From: Ctena decussata
Lineage: Eukaryota > Mollusca > Bivalvia > Lucinida > Lucinidae
Length of the DNA: 64,000 bases
Assembly: GCA_963989385.1 (NCBI GenBank)
Contig: OZ022509.1
Location: 81,540,043-81,604,042, forward strand
Direction of reading: 5' to 3'
A program made the position numbers and the translations under genes. Each line of letters starts with the position of its first letter. The stretch's first letter is position 1. Of this stretch, positions 43,845 through 55,373 are shown one piece after another. The notes under the pieces were generated by a model. The model searched no databases, was not told the origin of the DNA, and saw only the letters and a program-made list of their open reading frames with translations.

Positions 43845-45050
43845 ATATGGACATGTTACAAGATGAGGATGATCAAATGACTTCGAAAAACAGGTCAATT
43901 ATAATGCAGGAATAAAGGGTATTTTGACAACACTTGGATGGTATAAAATTCCAAAGCAGTGGATCCAGAGTCAAGTTTTTAAAGAATTTTGGGATTGGTA
44001 TGTAAGACGAGGGAAGCCAGAGGCAACAAGGAAGAACAACGTAAGAAATGTGATCAAATTACTTTATAAAATGTCGAAGGGTACAAGAAAGGAATATTCC
44101 TATGATATCATAACCGAGAAAAACTTCCACGAGGTAGTACAGTCCCTGACTGAAGCTGGAGTTAACAACCAGACTATTTATAACTACTATAAATCACTCG
44201 TTCACTTTATTAACTTCGACAAACAAAGGCATCTGAAACTAAGAACCCCAGAAGGAGACAATAACGCAAAATCCCTGGAAATAGAGTTCAACGACATCAA
44301 GGAGATCGGAGCAAGCTTGCAGGTCATAAGTACGGAGCAGAGGAAAAAAGGCAAATTACTCGCCAAAGACCCACCGACCCCATTTGAAGTGACCGCCGTC
44401 ATGAGAAGTGAAGCCGGCCGACTTGTAGACAAACACCTGACGGCAGCAGAAAACGGAATTACGCTGAACCGGGACCAGACAGCACTAGTGAACAGATTTT
44501 TAGTATGTCACATTCTTTTAGACTTAGGGAATCGCTCGTCTTCAGCTGAAGGACTAACAGTAGATCACGTAAAACATGCGTTTCAACATAATCGAGTTAC
44601 ATACAAAGGCACCGAATTCGTTTGCATCAATTCAGATGACCACAAAACAGGGGAAAGTTACATAGCGCGAATAGTTTTAGAGGGACAAAGTTTAGATTTT
44701 TACGAGCGTTACGCAAAATTTGTAAGACCAGAAATTGTTAGCCGGACATTTAGCCTTTCTAGAGCCTTTTTTCTTCAGCATGATGGAGGACCTTTTAATA
44801 AAATTTCGGAAGCCCCAGTGAAACTGCAAAGAGAGTTTAACTGTGAAGAGATATGCAATGGAATGGCAAGGAATTCATACGAAACATACTCACAAGGATG
44901 CAGCCAGGAATTTCAGAAGGACATTCTGACTTTCTTTGTCATTCATTATCAACAAGGGACAAGCACTACAAAAAAGTTTAAAATGAGAAAGCCGTCGGTA
45001 TGTGCTACGATATGCGGCAAATGATAAAGTACTTTACCGCACGTGACGTT
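43845..45050 (+). pseudogene. Crypton-like tyrosine recombinase domain
   Basis: The exon starts after ATCATTTGCAG with MDMLQDEDDQ. After a one-base frame change near 43870-43900 it stays open to 45024. The first 120 residues look like a core-binding domain (KIPKQWIQSQVFKEFWDWYV, EATRKNNVRNVIKLLYKM). The catalytic half has Arg-I in LDLGNRSSSAEGLT (codon 44533), Lys in SDDHKTGESYIA (44644), Arg-II in NGMARNSYETY (44869), and His in FFVIHYQQG (44944). The tyrosine expected about 8 residues later reads TTKKF in this frame. The frame one base over reads DKHYKKV (Tyr codon 44967), then continues as MIKYFTARDVNRYP. Recombinases of this kind cut and join DNA through that tyrosine. The copy is broken but recent. 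Assignment as Crypton-like is by motif and host type; a DIRS relative is the alternative. Confidence 0.75.
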
Positions 45051-45740
45051 AACAGATATCCAGCGACATTTTCACAGACCACAGAAGCCATGGAAGAGGA
45101 CACAGCGACACAACGAAGGAAAACCGTGGAGGAGGAGCAAACTACATCAAATCAAATACACATCCAAGATCTAGGAGTCGAAAGAACAACTACCGACACG
45201 CCAAGGCCTGTAAGAAGGACAGAATCAAAACAAACCCGTACCCCACGAAAAAGAAGCCAGTTGCCTAGCCCACTGAGAGGCACACACGGCAGTCCTCTTA
45301 GTGTTCATGAAAAAGCAGATATTATCATAAAATGGATTAAGGAAACACAGGGAACCATAGCCGATGCAAAAATAACAAAAGCTGAAATTATGAACCACTT
45401 CAATGTAACTAGAGATGATGCCAGTTTCAATCACACGATTAGAAGGGTAAGGCACTTACAGACACAAGCGAGAGAGGATGCCGTAGCAAGAAAATTTCTT
45501 ATCCGACAGGCGAAGAGAAAGGGAATTAAAGTTTGCCAATTGGACACAGGGTCACTGGACCCTTTCACAAAAGAGGACATCCAGGCATATGGAAGAACCA
45601 CCAGCAACCCAGAAGGATGGGGAATGATCGTACCCAGGACCGTTTCCAACAAGATGGTAGGACTGCTCCATAAACATAAAGCGGAAGACAACAACGTAGA
45701 CGATGAAACACTATTACAAAGGATAGAGGACCAACAATAG
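45000..45740 (+). pseudogene. recombinase-SET element: middle region
   Basis: Open frame of 246 codons continuing the recombinase. A basic, proline-rich linker (RPVRRTESKQTRTPRKRSQL) leads to a helical domain: LSVHEKADIIIKWIKETQG, AEIMNHFNVTRDDASFNHTI and RRVRHLQTQAREDAVARKFL. It looks like a DNA-binding helix bundle, but I recognise no named family. The frame closes at TAG 45738-45740. The SET frame is already open from 45727, so one small frameshift separates them. Confidence 0.65.
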
Positions 45741-46193
45741 CGCAACATACACATTAAGGAAACAGGAGTATCAAATAAAAGGTAAAGGATTATTCAGCGG
45801 AATGCATAAAATCAACCGAGGAACAATTGTGTGCGATTATCACGGTAACGATGTTACCAGAGCAGAAGGAGAAAAAAGACTTAAAAAATACAAGCATCCA
45901 GACTGTAATTATTTAATGTTTTACAAAGCCAAAGAAGGACCAACCGGAAAAAGATGTATCGACGCCTGCAAGAAGTGTAAATGTCACACCGAAACAGAGT
46001 TTTGTAAAATGCCCGGGAGAATGGCCAACCATCTACGTGATTCACAGGCGAAACTACGTTTACAGGCAAGGGGAATTGGTAACAGTTGCCATGTTTTTTA
46101 ATTGCCAAAAAAGATATACAGCCGGGAACGGAATTAACTTTTGATTATGGAATTCGAAAAGATGAAGACGGCAACAGGTTAGACTGGGCATAA
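45727..46193 (+). pseudogene. SET lysine methyltransferase domain, KMT5A-like
   Basis: Reading starts in one frame with KGKGLFS, then NRGTIVCDYHGND, NYLMFYKAKEGPTGKRCIDA and GRMANH (SET consensus GRLINHS). It passes to another frame at about 46085-46100 with FLIAKKDIQPGTELTFDYG (consensus ending (F/Y)DYG), and stops LDWA-TAA at 46191-46193. These are the cofactor-binding and catalytic blocks of SET domains in order. The DYHG and single-domain layout resemble KMT5A (H4K20 monomethylase). A C-x-C-rich insertion (CKKCKCHTETEFC) sits between CIDA and GRMANH. The NH and FDYG residues are kept, but the frame breaks make this copy inactive. It lies in the same strand and order as the recombinase with no intervening spacer. 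Confidence 0.82.
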
Positions 46194-46222
46194 CAGGACA
46201 GATATCATATTATGTCACTAAA

Positions 46223-47780
46223 CCAATTTTCCTGAGAGCTTTTTGTTCCATTTCCCCTCCAAATGCGCCTTGCTGCTTTCTTATCCTTACGACCTTTCTC
46301 TCCCAAATAGCCCGCGCACCAGATACACAAAATTCCTTGACGCATCATCCACTTGTTTTCTCTTAGCTTCCGATTTCAAATCTGTTTCTTTAGCACGCTC
46401 TTCCCTAGTCATATCATGCCTGATACCAATTTACCTGAAAACTCTCTTTTTATCTCTATATTATGCCTGATACCAATTTACCTGAAAGCTCTCTTTTCAT
46501 CTATTTTATTCTCTTAGCATCCTGTTTGAAATCTGTTTCTTTAACACGCTCTTCCCTCGTCATATTATGTCTGATACCAATCTTCCTGAAAGCTCTCTTT
46601 TCATCTATTTTGTTCGCTTAGCATCCTATTTCAAATCTGTTTTTAGCACGCTCTTCCCTAGTCATATCATGCCTGATACCAATTTTCCTGAAAGCTCTCT
46701 TTTCATCTCTATATTATGTCTGATATCAATTTACCTGAAAGGTCTCTTTTCATCGATTTTATTCTCTTAGCATCCTGTTTCAAATTTGTTTCTTTAGCAC
46801 GTTCCTCCCTTGTCATATCATGTCAAATACCAATTTTCCTGAAAGTTCTGTTTCATCTCTCCTCAAACTGCACATTGCTTTTTTCTTACCCTCACCACCT
46901 TTTTCTCCCAAGACAGCCCACGCACCAGATACAAAAAAAAATCCGTGACGCATCATCCTCTTGTTTTTTTTAGCTTTCTGTTTCAAATCTGTTTCTTTAG
47001 CACGCTCCTCCCTTGTCATATCATGTCTGATAACAATTTTCCTGAAAGCTCTTTTTCATCTCTGTTATTTTCTTTGCTTCCGGTTTCAAATCTGTTTCTT
47101 TAGCACGCTCTTCCCTAGTCATATCATGTCTGATAGCAATTTTCCTGAAAGTTTTTTTTTCTCCTCAAGCTGCACATTGCTTTTTTCTTATCCTCACCAA
47201 CTTTCATTCCCAAGACAGCTCGCGCACCATTTACGTAAATAAATTCCTTCACGCATCATCCTCTTGTGTTTTTAGCTTCCTGTTTCAAATATGTTTCTTA
47301 AGCACGTTCCTCCCTTGTCATAGCATGTCCAATACCAATTTTCCTGAAAGCTCTCTTTTCATCTCTATATTATGTCTGATACCAATTTACCTGAAAGCTC
47401 TCTTTTCATCTGTTTTATTCTCTTGGCATCCTGTTTCAAATCTGTTTCTTCAGCACGCTCCTCCCTTGTCATATTATGTCTGATACCAATGTACCTGAAA
47501 GCTCTCTTTTCATTTATTTTATTCTCTTAGCATCCTGTTTCAAATCTGTTTCTTCAGCACGCTCCTCCCTTGTCATATTATGTCTGATACCAATGTACCT
47601 GAAAGCTCTCTTTTCATCTATTTTATTCTCTTAGCATCCTGTTTCAGATCTGTTTCTTCAGCACGCTCCTCCCTTGTCATATTATGTCTGATACCAAATA
47701 TCTGAAAGCTCTCTTTTCATCTCTATATTATGGCTGATACCAATGTACCTGAAATCTCTCGTTTCATCTATTTTATTCTC
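46223..47780. repeat. minisatellite array, left part (~104-bp basic unit)
   Basis: Units contain CACGCTCCTCCCTTGTCATA, TCTGATACCAATTT(A/T)CCTGAA, AGCTCTCTTTTCATCT, and CATCCTGTTTCAAATCTGTT. A longer variant adds CCAAGACAGCCCGCGCACC and TTGACGCATCATCCTCTTG. The 104-bp spacing is not a multiple of three. The array resumes at 54196 beyond an inserted element. Confidence 0.9.
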
Positions 47781-47970
47781 TTATAGTAGGGTGACTTTGG
47801 CCAGAAAATATGCATATTTCATAGGGTAGGTGGTCATAAAAATACTACAAGCAATGTTATATACCAAAATGTTTGTCATATCCCAAAGTTTGTAAAACAG
47901 CCGGGATCCATTGCGTGACTTTGGTGCGAACCGAGAAATCCAAGATGGCGTCACGAAATGGCCGCTGTTC

Positions 47971-49316
47971 ATTAAAAAGGGGCTCAATGTGGATTATTGG
48001 TGCTCATCATCTGTTTTATGTGGTTATGAACTCAAAACAGCTGCATTTTATCTTTAATAGTGCATACCATTTCAAACATGTAAAAACCATAAGATAAACC
48101 TCAAGGGTCAAGGTCAAATTCAAGGTCAAAGGTCAAATTCGTTTAAAAAATCGTGGTTTGACCAGATATTTTCTTCAATAACCTCTAAAATATCTATAGT
48201 AATGCTGTTGCACCTTCAGAATAACATTTTATGGATAACTGACTTCTGTTTAATGCAATGGGTTTAGATATTATACCATTTTAAGGAGGATATCAACAAG
48301 GGGTACTTCACGAAAATAAGCTATTTCAATAGGGGATATGCAGGAGAAATACAGTCAACATACAGTTTAAGAGAAAGTAAGTTGTATATATCAACAACAG
48401 GCTTATTGTTGTAGCACATTATGTTCTTTAAACAAGTTTCTTTTCTGAGCAGATATTTTCTATTGTTTATGTAGTTGGAGCGAATTCCCAGGGGTATTTT
48501 CATGGTGACACCGATCAAGTTTCTGTGGCGGGAAATTTGAAATGCTGTAAACAATGACTGATTTACATGACAAACATTCAAAATCTCAACCATTAAATGG
48601 TTATCATTCTGAAAAACTGTAGCCTATTATTATTTCCAGCAAAAGCAATGTTATACAGTTCTGTTTTGTTGCCCACTGTGTCAAAATAAACCTGTCAATA
48701 ATGGGGTCCGGGTATGCAGTGTCAGTATATACAGGATATAAACAAACCGTATTGATATCAATTTACAGTGCTCATCTATGCACATGTCTGGATAACATAC
48801 AGGATACCATGTATTCAAATTAATTGAAGTGTTAACAAACTGAAATCTGATGTCGGAACCTTACTGACAAGAATATTTTAGATTTGTCAATGATGTGGTG
48901 TCAAGGTAGATTTTCTCCATGTGATTTTATCCTATCTTGTATGCACAGAACATGTACTGGCAATAACTGGCCATATGCGTTTCGCTATTAATGATTCTGT
49001 ATTTGATCTTTCATTTGAGCCAGTGTCTGAGATTTTGGTACTATCGCATAAACACCCAGCTAAGGCTTATAGGGGCCTGCACATCCTGGCAGTTTCACCA
49101 GAGCCTTAATATAGTTCGCGCATACAAAGAATGTTAGTAACGTTAGATGATGGTAGACATCCTAAGCCTTACGGGATTGTTGCGCCTGCACATTTCAAGA
49201 ATGACTTACGCATATGTGATAAATATCATTTTCTCATGGGCTGGTCCATTTATTTGTCAATTCATTATCTGTTTATCAACTCGCTCTACTCCTAGCTTGA
49301 AATCAAATCTAATTTA
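47971..49316. other. interior of the 6.4-kb element, no gene recognised
   Basis: Contains GTCAAGGTCAAATTCAAGGTCA at about 48109. The 62-codon open frame at 48921 (FEPVSEILVLSHKHPAKAYRG) is unrecognised. Confidence 0.45.
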
Positions 49317-50665
49317 AAGAGTAAATACACTTCAGGAACTGACTGAATCAAATCCCAAACCCTATCCCCAACATCAAAGGGAAAGAATGACAAAGACATC
49401 CCAACAAACAATAAATTACAAGTGATAAGCCGAGTCAGCAGCTCTTTCCCAAATTGGTGGCAACTCAGCTATCTTTACTGAACTAAATAATTTAGACCAA
49501 CAGAAGGGTGAAAATTAATACACAATAAGTTAAACAGCACCGAACATAAAACAAATGCAACCGCAACGAAAGTACCGCCTTGGGACGGTCAGTAATAACT
49601 ACTGGGGGGTTTAAACCGGTTTTACTGGGCCCAAACCCAAATATCTAAACCGCCTTTAACACTGCACTATCAAATGACTGATGAAAGAGACTTCAAAATT
49701 CTTAGACATTCCTTTTTTCTATGGCGGTACTTTGCTTGTTATAGGTTAATATTTACATTCCTTGTACAGTTACTGAAAAGCCCTATAGTAATTAAACTAG
49801 GCGGGAATAATGTTATTCTTTCCAATCTGACAGGGCGTTGGTGATGTCATAACAATGTTTTCACCAAATTTCGACAGAAAAAGAATTTCAATAAAAGCAA
49901 TGAACTCAATTGTTCAGCTGTATATCGAAGGATTACAATATCGAGACCATTTAATTTAGATAAACATCCCAAAAATAAAACCCATTCTTTATTCATTCCT
50001 ACCTATGACTGTAAATGACAGGGAGGAGGGAGTGGGGGCTGGGTGTAACTATATTCTTTGAAAAGATCTCTCATAGCTACCATCAGAAGCAGAATGATAA
50101 ACAAGTTAAAATTTGATATAGTAAATTAATTGACATTTATAACATTGCAACATTAACACTGACACAAGTATTAAACACGAATAACCACATCCACGATGTT
50201 CCAAAGGAGCATTTTGATAGTAAAATTCCGCGCCATTTTGGGATCTATTGGTTTAAATTATCATGTTACAACACATATAATCCAATTACAATGGCAGGTT
50301 TTATAATAATAATGTTTTGTACCACTGTAGAAACTGAGGGTGAGGTTGGGCCTGTAAAATCGATTTAAGCCCCCCAGTAATTCATTACTGACCGTTCCAA
50401 GGCGGTAGTTCTGTTGTGGTTCTCTGTTGCCTGTTTTTGGTGTCAGAGTTTCTGTGATGTTTTACCTTATGTATGTTCTTATTATTTTTGGTTCGGTTTG
50501 GGTTGCTGAGTGGCCACCTTTTGGGAACAAGCTGCTCACTCGGTTGGCCATATGTTCTCTGTATCTTGATTATTTGTAATCATAGTTGTTTCCAACAATG
50601 GTTTGAGGGCTGGATTTGGATTTTGATTGTTTCAGTTCCTGGTCTTTGCATACTTTTTACTTTTG
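49317..50665. mobile_element. nested 1.35-kb inverted-repeat element
   Basis: The left arm (49317-49640, block B) is homologous to the reverse complement of the right arm (50314-50665, block A). Both contain CCGAGT(C/G)AGCAGCT(C/T)(T/G)TTCCCAAA, TACCGCCTTGG(G/A)ACGGTCAGTAAT, and ACTGGGGGG(T/C)TTAAA. The arms are about 330-350 bp. The interior (49650-50310) has no recognised coding. Matching arms occur at 24779 and 25938. Confidence 0.8.
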
Positions 50666-53600
50666 AAAACAAAGTAAAATGCTTAAAATACCAATCAGCT
50701 CCTGAAAATAAAGAGCGGCATGAACAACCCACACATCTGAATGCAGACAAACCCCTCGACCAGCCATAAAACCTGCCAGTAGTTCTTCATGCTACCAATG
50801 CTAGTCTGAACATCAGACCGGCACTGAAAACTAGAACAGATCGTTCCTAAGGACAATCCCTTTGGCCACATTATGGCCTGTGAGAGCTGAATCTGCCTAG
50901 GCTCAAATCAGTAGGGTCATTATTTGAGCACATGCTCGGGCATTTAGTATAATTAGACATATGCCCACCACTGTGATGGGGCCACTCTGTTGTCTTTGCT
51001 ATTATATTATGAAGGCAGTTAAAATGCTGCCCTGTTTATGATGCAGATTGCTGAGGAAGACTTGGGCTGCCAGTTGAACAGTGTACCAACTATTGTCATG
51101 AGGCAGCTTAATGGTCGTCAAGGATTCAGACCACCTGCGACAGCAGATCCTTGGTCTCTGACGCCTGAGGAAGACAAGACTATGTCTGTTTCGAGCAAGT
51201 TTGCTATGGTTCTGTCTCCAGACACTCAGGTTCTTTTTCAACATTTAAATACAGAGTCTAAACTATATGCATCATGCCCAGCATAATGATTGCAAAACCC
51301 GCATTAAACCCAATAAGATTTTGGGAGCTTGTTGACTGTATGCTGGTTTCAGGGCATCTGTATCTAGTCTGCAATGTCTCCTTCTGTCTTCTATATGGCA
51401 TGTAGGATAGAGTTTGTACTGAAATAAATACAATAACAACAGCATTTTCAGTCTGGCCCCCATAATGCCTTGACAGTGAATTTGAGTTAGGATAGTTGAG
51501 GAAATCCCCGTCTTTGTTTGTTTGTCTGTTTGTTTTCCTTAGTACTACAGGTATACATTACTCCAGTGCATGACTCCATTGCTGAAGCCCTTTCTTGCTC
51601 GATGAGTCTTCTTGGTATAGACCTTTGCATCTTGCTCAAGTCAAATCGAATCAATTCTGTTTGGTCTCAAACCCAGTCACAGGATTGAAATCAAGTATAT
51701 TAAAATACAATGCAATACAAAGCATCCAGGTACATGTATACACAAGTGATGTTTTTCTGACCATGATAGTGTATGGCTTACTTTTTTATGTTAATGTATA
51801 TGTCAAGATGAAACATCTTTAGAGGAACCAACACAGCCAATCCATCCCTGCCCCCTCTCCAACCCAGGCCCAGCTCCCAAAAGAATTTCCCCCATTCATT
51901 GGAGCAAACGCTATCCCTCAAAAGCAGACCCAAAAGGAAGGGCTATGCCTCCTGGGGAAGCATGCAAGAAGGAAGTCATAAAACCCGGCTGCCTTTGTTA
52001 AGTATGAAGGTGCACCCAGACATCCCAACTGTGCAACAGCTTGACAACCTTTCCTTATCACCCTCTCGTTGTCCTGATATGGCTGAAATACTGTTCAAAG
52101 CACATGAAATTGCATCAGTCATGAATCCATCCTTCGCTCCACAGCAGACTCCCCACCGAAAGGGCCACACTACAAAAGCAAACTAACAGACACAGTCTCA
52201 AGAGCAGCCTCCTCTTCAGGAAAAGCAACCCCACCATCCCCATCTCTGCGTTCCTTTTATTTAAGGGCCAACTCCCAAAGAAAAGAACCTACTCCCATTA
52301 AGGCAAATGCTCTCTCATCGAAGCAGTTCCCCCAGGAAGGGCATGCCACCTGAGGAAAAAGGAAATCGTGAAAATTGCCTCTCATTTGAAAACAGGTAAA
52401 AGAAACTTACACCGCGGAATACGACACGGACAGTAAGTGTGGCTCGAAGAGGGATGCTCGTTGCCTGCCGAGACCTGCGCATCACCTCTTTTCTTTCAAA
52501 CTTTTGAGGTTAGCGACACTGGAGAAGTTAAATACATTTGGTATGGATACGCTTATATAACACACACACAGGTTGCCTTATTCGAGTTGAGCTGACCTGT
52601 GAACCAATGCATAAACTGCATGGATGTCTCACGAGCTGCAGGGGCCTCTCACTAAGGATTTAGCTTTTACCATCAGAGCAAGTGGTGCAATGGAGAGACA
52701 ATTAAGTAAGCTGAAATGGTTTGCTGCATCTTGGCTCAGGCTGAACTAGACTACAACAAGTTGGTGCCAAGGGTTTCACCTCACCCCAGTCAAAGGTCTT
52801 CAAGGACCGTTCAGAGTGTTCGCATAAAGTGAAGAAAAATATGAAGGTACACCCTGACATCCCAACTGTGCAACAGCTTAACAACCTTTCTTTATCACCC
52901 TCTCAAATACATTTGACCTTGAAAATGGCATTGACCTTGTTCAATAGCATCATAACTGTGGACAGGGTTTGCTTGTACAGCACACCTCTTCAACGTTTTC
53001 AATAAATGCACGCCCCTTTCTTCAAAGTGTATGACAAAGTTAATGTAGGGGACATGCTATGATGGATCAGCAGATAATGTTATTAGGTTGTCTCTTGACC
53101 TTGGATATGGCCTTGACTTAATGACAAATGATGTTCTACATAATATAACAGCTATGTTCACAGTGCCTCACACCTTATCATGAGATTCATGCCGTGTTTT
53201 TAAGCTATTAAAATATGTTACATTAGTATGGATCATGAGACTAGTTTCATAAGAAAACGTGTATAGTATCATATATGAACACCAAAGGCACAGCCCAGCT
53301 TGTTTATAGGCACATGCTGATCAATGCCTATGTTATCTGCTGCATGTAGGTTAATTATTCTTGTTGATATTCAAAGTTTTAAGACCAAGCACTTGTAACG
53401 CAAATAGCCTAAGAAAACTTTTTAGAGACTTTATAAGTCTTAGATATCAGAAGGCACATTTTCCCGTATTTTGGCTTATATTATGCTTACTTTATTCACT
53501 CACATGACCTTTAATATCACCTTGACCTTGTTGCATATGATACATAGATAGTATGTTTGCTTTGTCAAAAAGGATGGTCAAATGATTTTCCCGCATAAAC

Positions 53601-54005
53601 ATCGAAAATGCAATTTCAAAATAAGAAAAATAAGTAGGATTTTGTTTCAATTTTAATCAGTATTTGACATGCTTGATGAATGTCAAGGTCAATAGTCCCA
53701 CAGTAATGGCGCAACAGGCATTCATAAGTCTCTAAACTATAACTATAAATACTGAAGTTAATCAAGATATACAAAAATCTACTCTGTTCAGCAAGATTTT
53801 TACAATAATTGTGAAAATAGGCGGTAAAATGAAGATTTTTCTCCAAACAAATACATTTGACCTTGAAAATGACCTTGACCTTGTATCACAGCAATCCACA
53901 ATACGCGCTCTTCAAATGTTGGTTTATGTTACATAAACATAAAGTCATTTCCTTTTCTGTGTTTTCCTTTCGTTAAATTTTACAGCAAGATACAAATATC
54001 TAGTG
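50666..54005. other. interior of the 6.4-kb element, no gene recognised
   Basis: Short open frames (51038, 51899) match nothing I recognise. 51998-52067 and 52838-52907 are direct copies (CATCCCAACTGTGCAACAGCTT, TTATCACCCTCTC). 52058-52135 is a SINE-1 tail (GTCCTGATATGGCTGAAATA, CATGAATCCATCC). TTGACCTTG words cluster at 52914-52942, 53095, 53505-53530 and 53859-53885. Confidence 0.5.
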
Positions 54006-54195
54006 CCCTATGCTAAACACAGCGGCCATCTTGGACGCCATCTTGGATTTCTCAGCCCGCACAAACATCTACCACTGGATCCCGGTGATTTCATAAACTA
54101 CAGGGTGTGACAAACATTTTGGTATATAGCGTTGCTTGTAGTATTTTTATGACTACCCCACCTTCATTTCACCTCTGAAAGTCACCCTACTATTA

Positions 54196-54850
54196 GCTTC
54201 CTGATTCAAATCTGTTTTTTTTAGCACGCTCCTTCCTTGTCATATCATGTCTGATTACAATTGTCCTGAACGTTCTCTTTCCATCTCTTTTAGCCTTTAA
54301 GCTTCCTGTTTCAAATCTTTTTTAGCACGCTCCTCTCTTGTCATATCATGTCGGATACCAATTTACCTGACAGCTCTCTTTCCACCTCTCAACCAAATGC
54401 ACCTTGCTGTTTTTTATTCTCACCAATTACTCTCCCAAGACAGCCCGAGCACCAGATACACAAAATTCCTTGACGCATCAGCCTCTTGTTTTCTCTTAGC
54501 TTCTGTTTCAAATCTGTTTCTTTACCATGCTCCTCCCTTGTCATATCATGTCTGATACCAATGTTCCTGATAGTTCTCTTTCCTTCTCCCCTCCAATTGC
54601 ACCTTGCTGCTTGCTTATTCTCACCACCTTTCCTCCCAAGACAGCCCGCGCAGCAGATACACAAAATTCCCTGACGCATTGTCTTCTATTTTTTCTTAGT
54701 TTCCTGTTTAAGATCTGTGTTTTTAGCACGCGCCTCCCTTGTCATATCATATCTGATACAAATTTTCCTGAAAACTCTACTTCCATCTCTCCTCCAAGTG
54801 TACCTTGCTGCTTTCTTATTCTCACCATCGTTCTCTCCAAAGGTAGCCCG
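54196..54850. repeat. minisatellite array, right part
   Basis: Same units as 46223-47780: CAAATCTGTTTCTTTA, GCTCCTCCCTTGTCATATCA, CCCAAGACAGCCCGCGCA, TTGACGCATCAGCCTCTTG. It was separated from the left part by the 6.4-kb insertion. Confidence 0.9.
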
Positions 54851-55373
54851 CACATAAGAGAACAGGCAAAGGGAAAAAGTCCAAGAAGTAGAAGGGTAAT
54901 AGGTATGGTTTGAAAAGGCAGTACCTGGTGTGAATGTGGCTATCCCCTATCTGTCCTATAATTATATCTTCTGTCTTTAAAGAACGTGCGAAAGTTGTTA
55001 CCAATTATTCTTTGTCAGAGAGTTTTGTTTTGGGCGCACAAGGGTTTGAGCCAGCCTAAGAACTTGATTGTTATGAATGAGAGTTGTGTGCGATAGTGAA
55101 CTTAGGGAGATAGTGAATCTTTGAGCGATAGTTACGCCAAAGTGTGAATGAGGTACTGCCACCCTGATGCAAAATGAAAGGTGCATCAGGGTCCCTCCGC
55201 AAGTCTCTCAGCCTCATCGGGGCCGGAGGGTGAACTTAAGTGTGCATAATAAACTATAAGTATTACATATTGTTCATTGTACTTTAGGCCAATGTAGAGA
55301 CATTATTTTTCGCTGATATCACCGGATTAAATGAAGCATCAGGGTCCCTCTGCAGCCTCGCAGCGTCATCGAT
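54851..55373. other. no gene seen
   Basis: Two diverged copies of GCATCAGGGTCCCTC(C/T)GC at 55183 and 55337. No other feature. Confidence 0.4.

Larger units (their letters stand above)
47784..54192. mobile_element. 6.4-kb element with ~185-bp TIRs and TTA duplication
   Basis: Left end TAGTAGGGTGACTTTGGCCA; right end finishes GTCACCCTACTA. The inverted arms (47784-about 47970 and about 54006-54192) share TCATAAAAATACTACAAGCA, TATATACCAAAATGTTTGTCA, CCGGGATCCA, GAGAAATCCAAGATGGCGTC and GGCCGCTG. Flanks are TTA on both sides (47781-47783, 54193-54195). Joining the outside sequence restores the minisatellite unit. No transposase was recognised. The TTA duplication suggests, but does not prove, a PIF/Harbinger-type enzyme. 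Confidence 0.88.

Noticed and set aside
46813..47019. Minus-strand open frame (MTREERAKETDLKQ...) as a repeat protein
   Set aside because: The 104-bp unit shifts frame each copy, so no continuous protein is possible.
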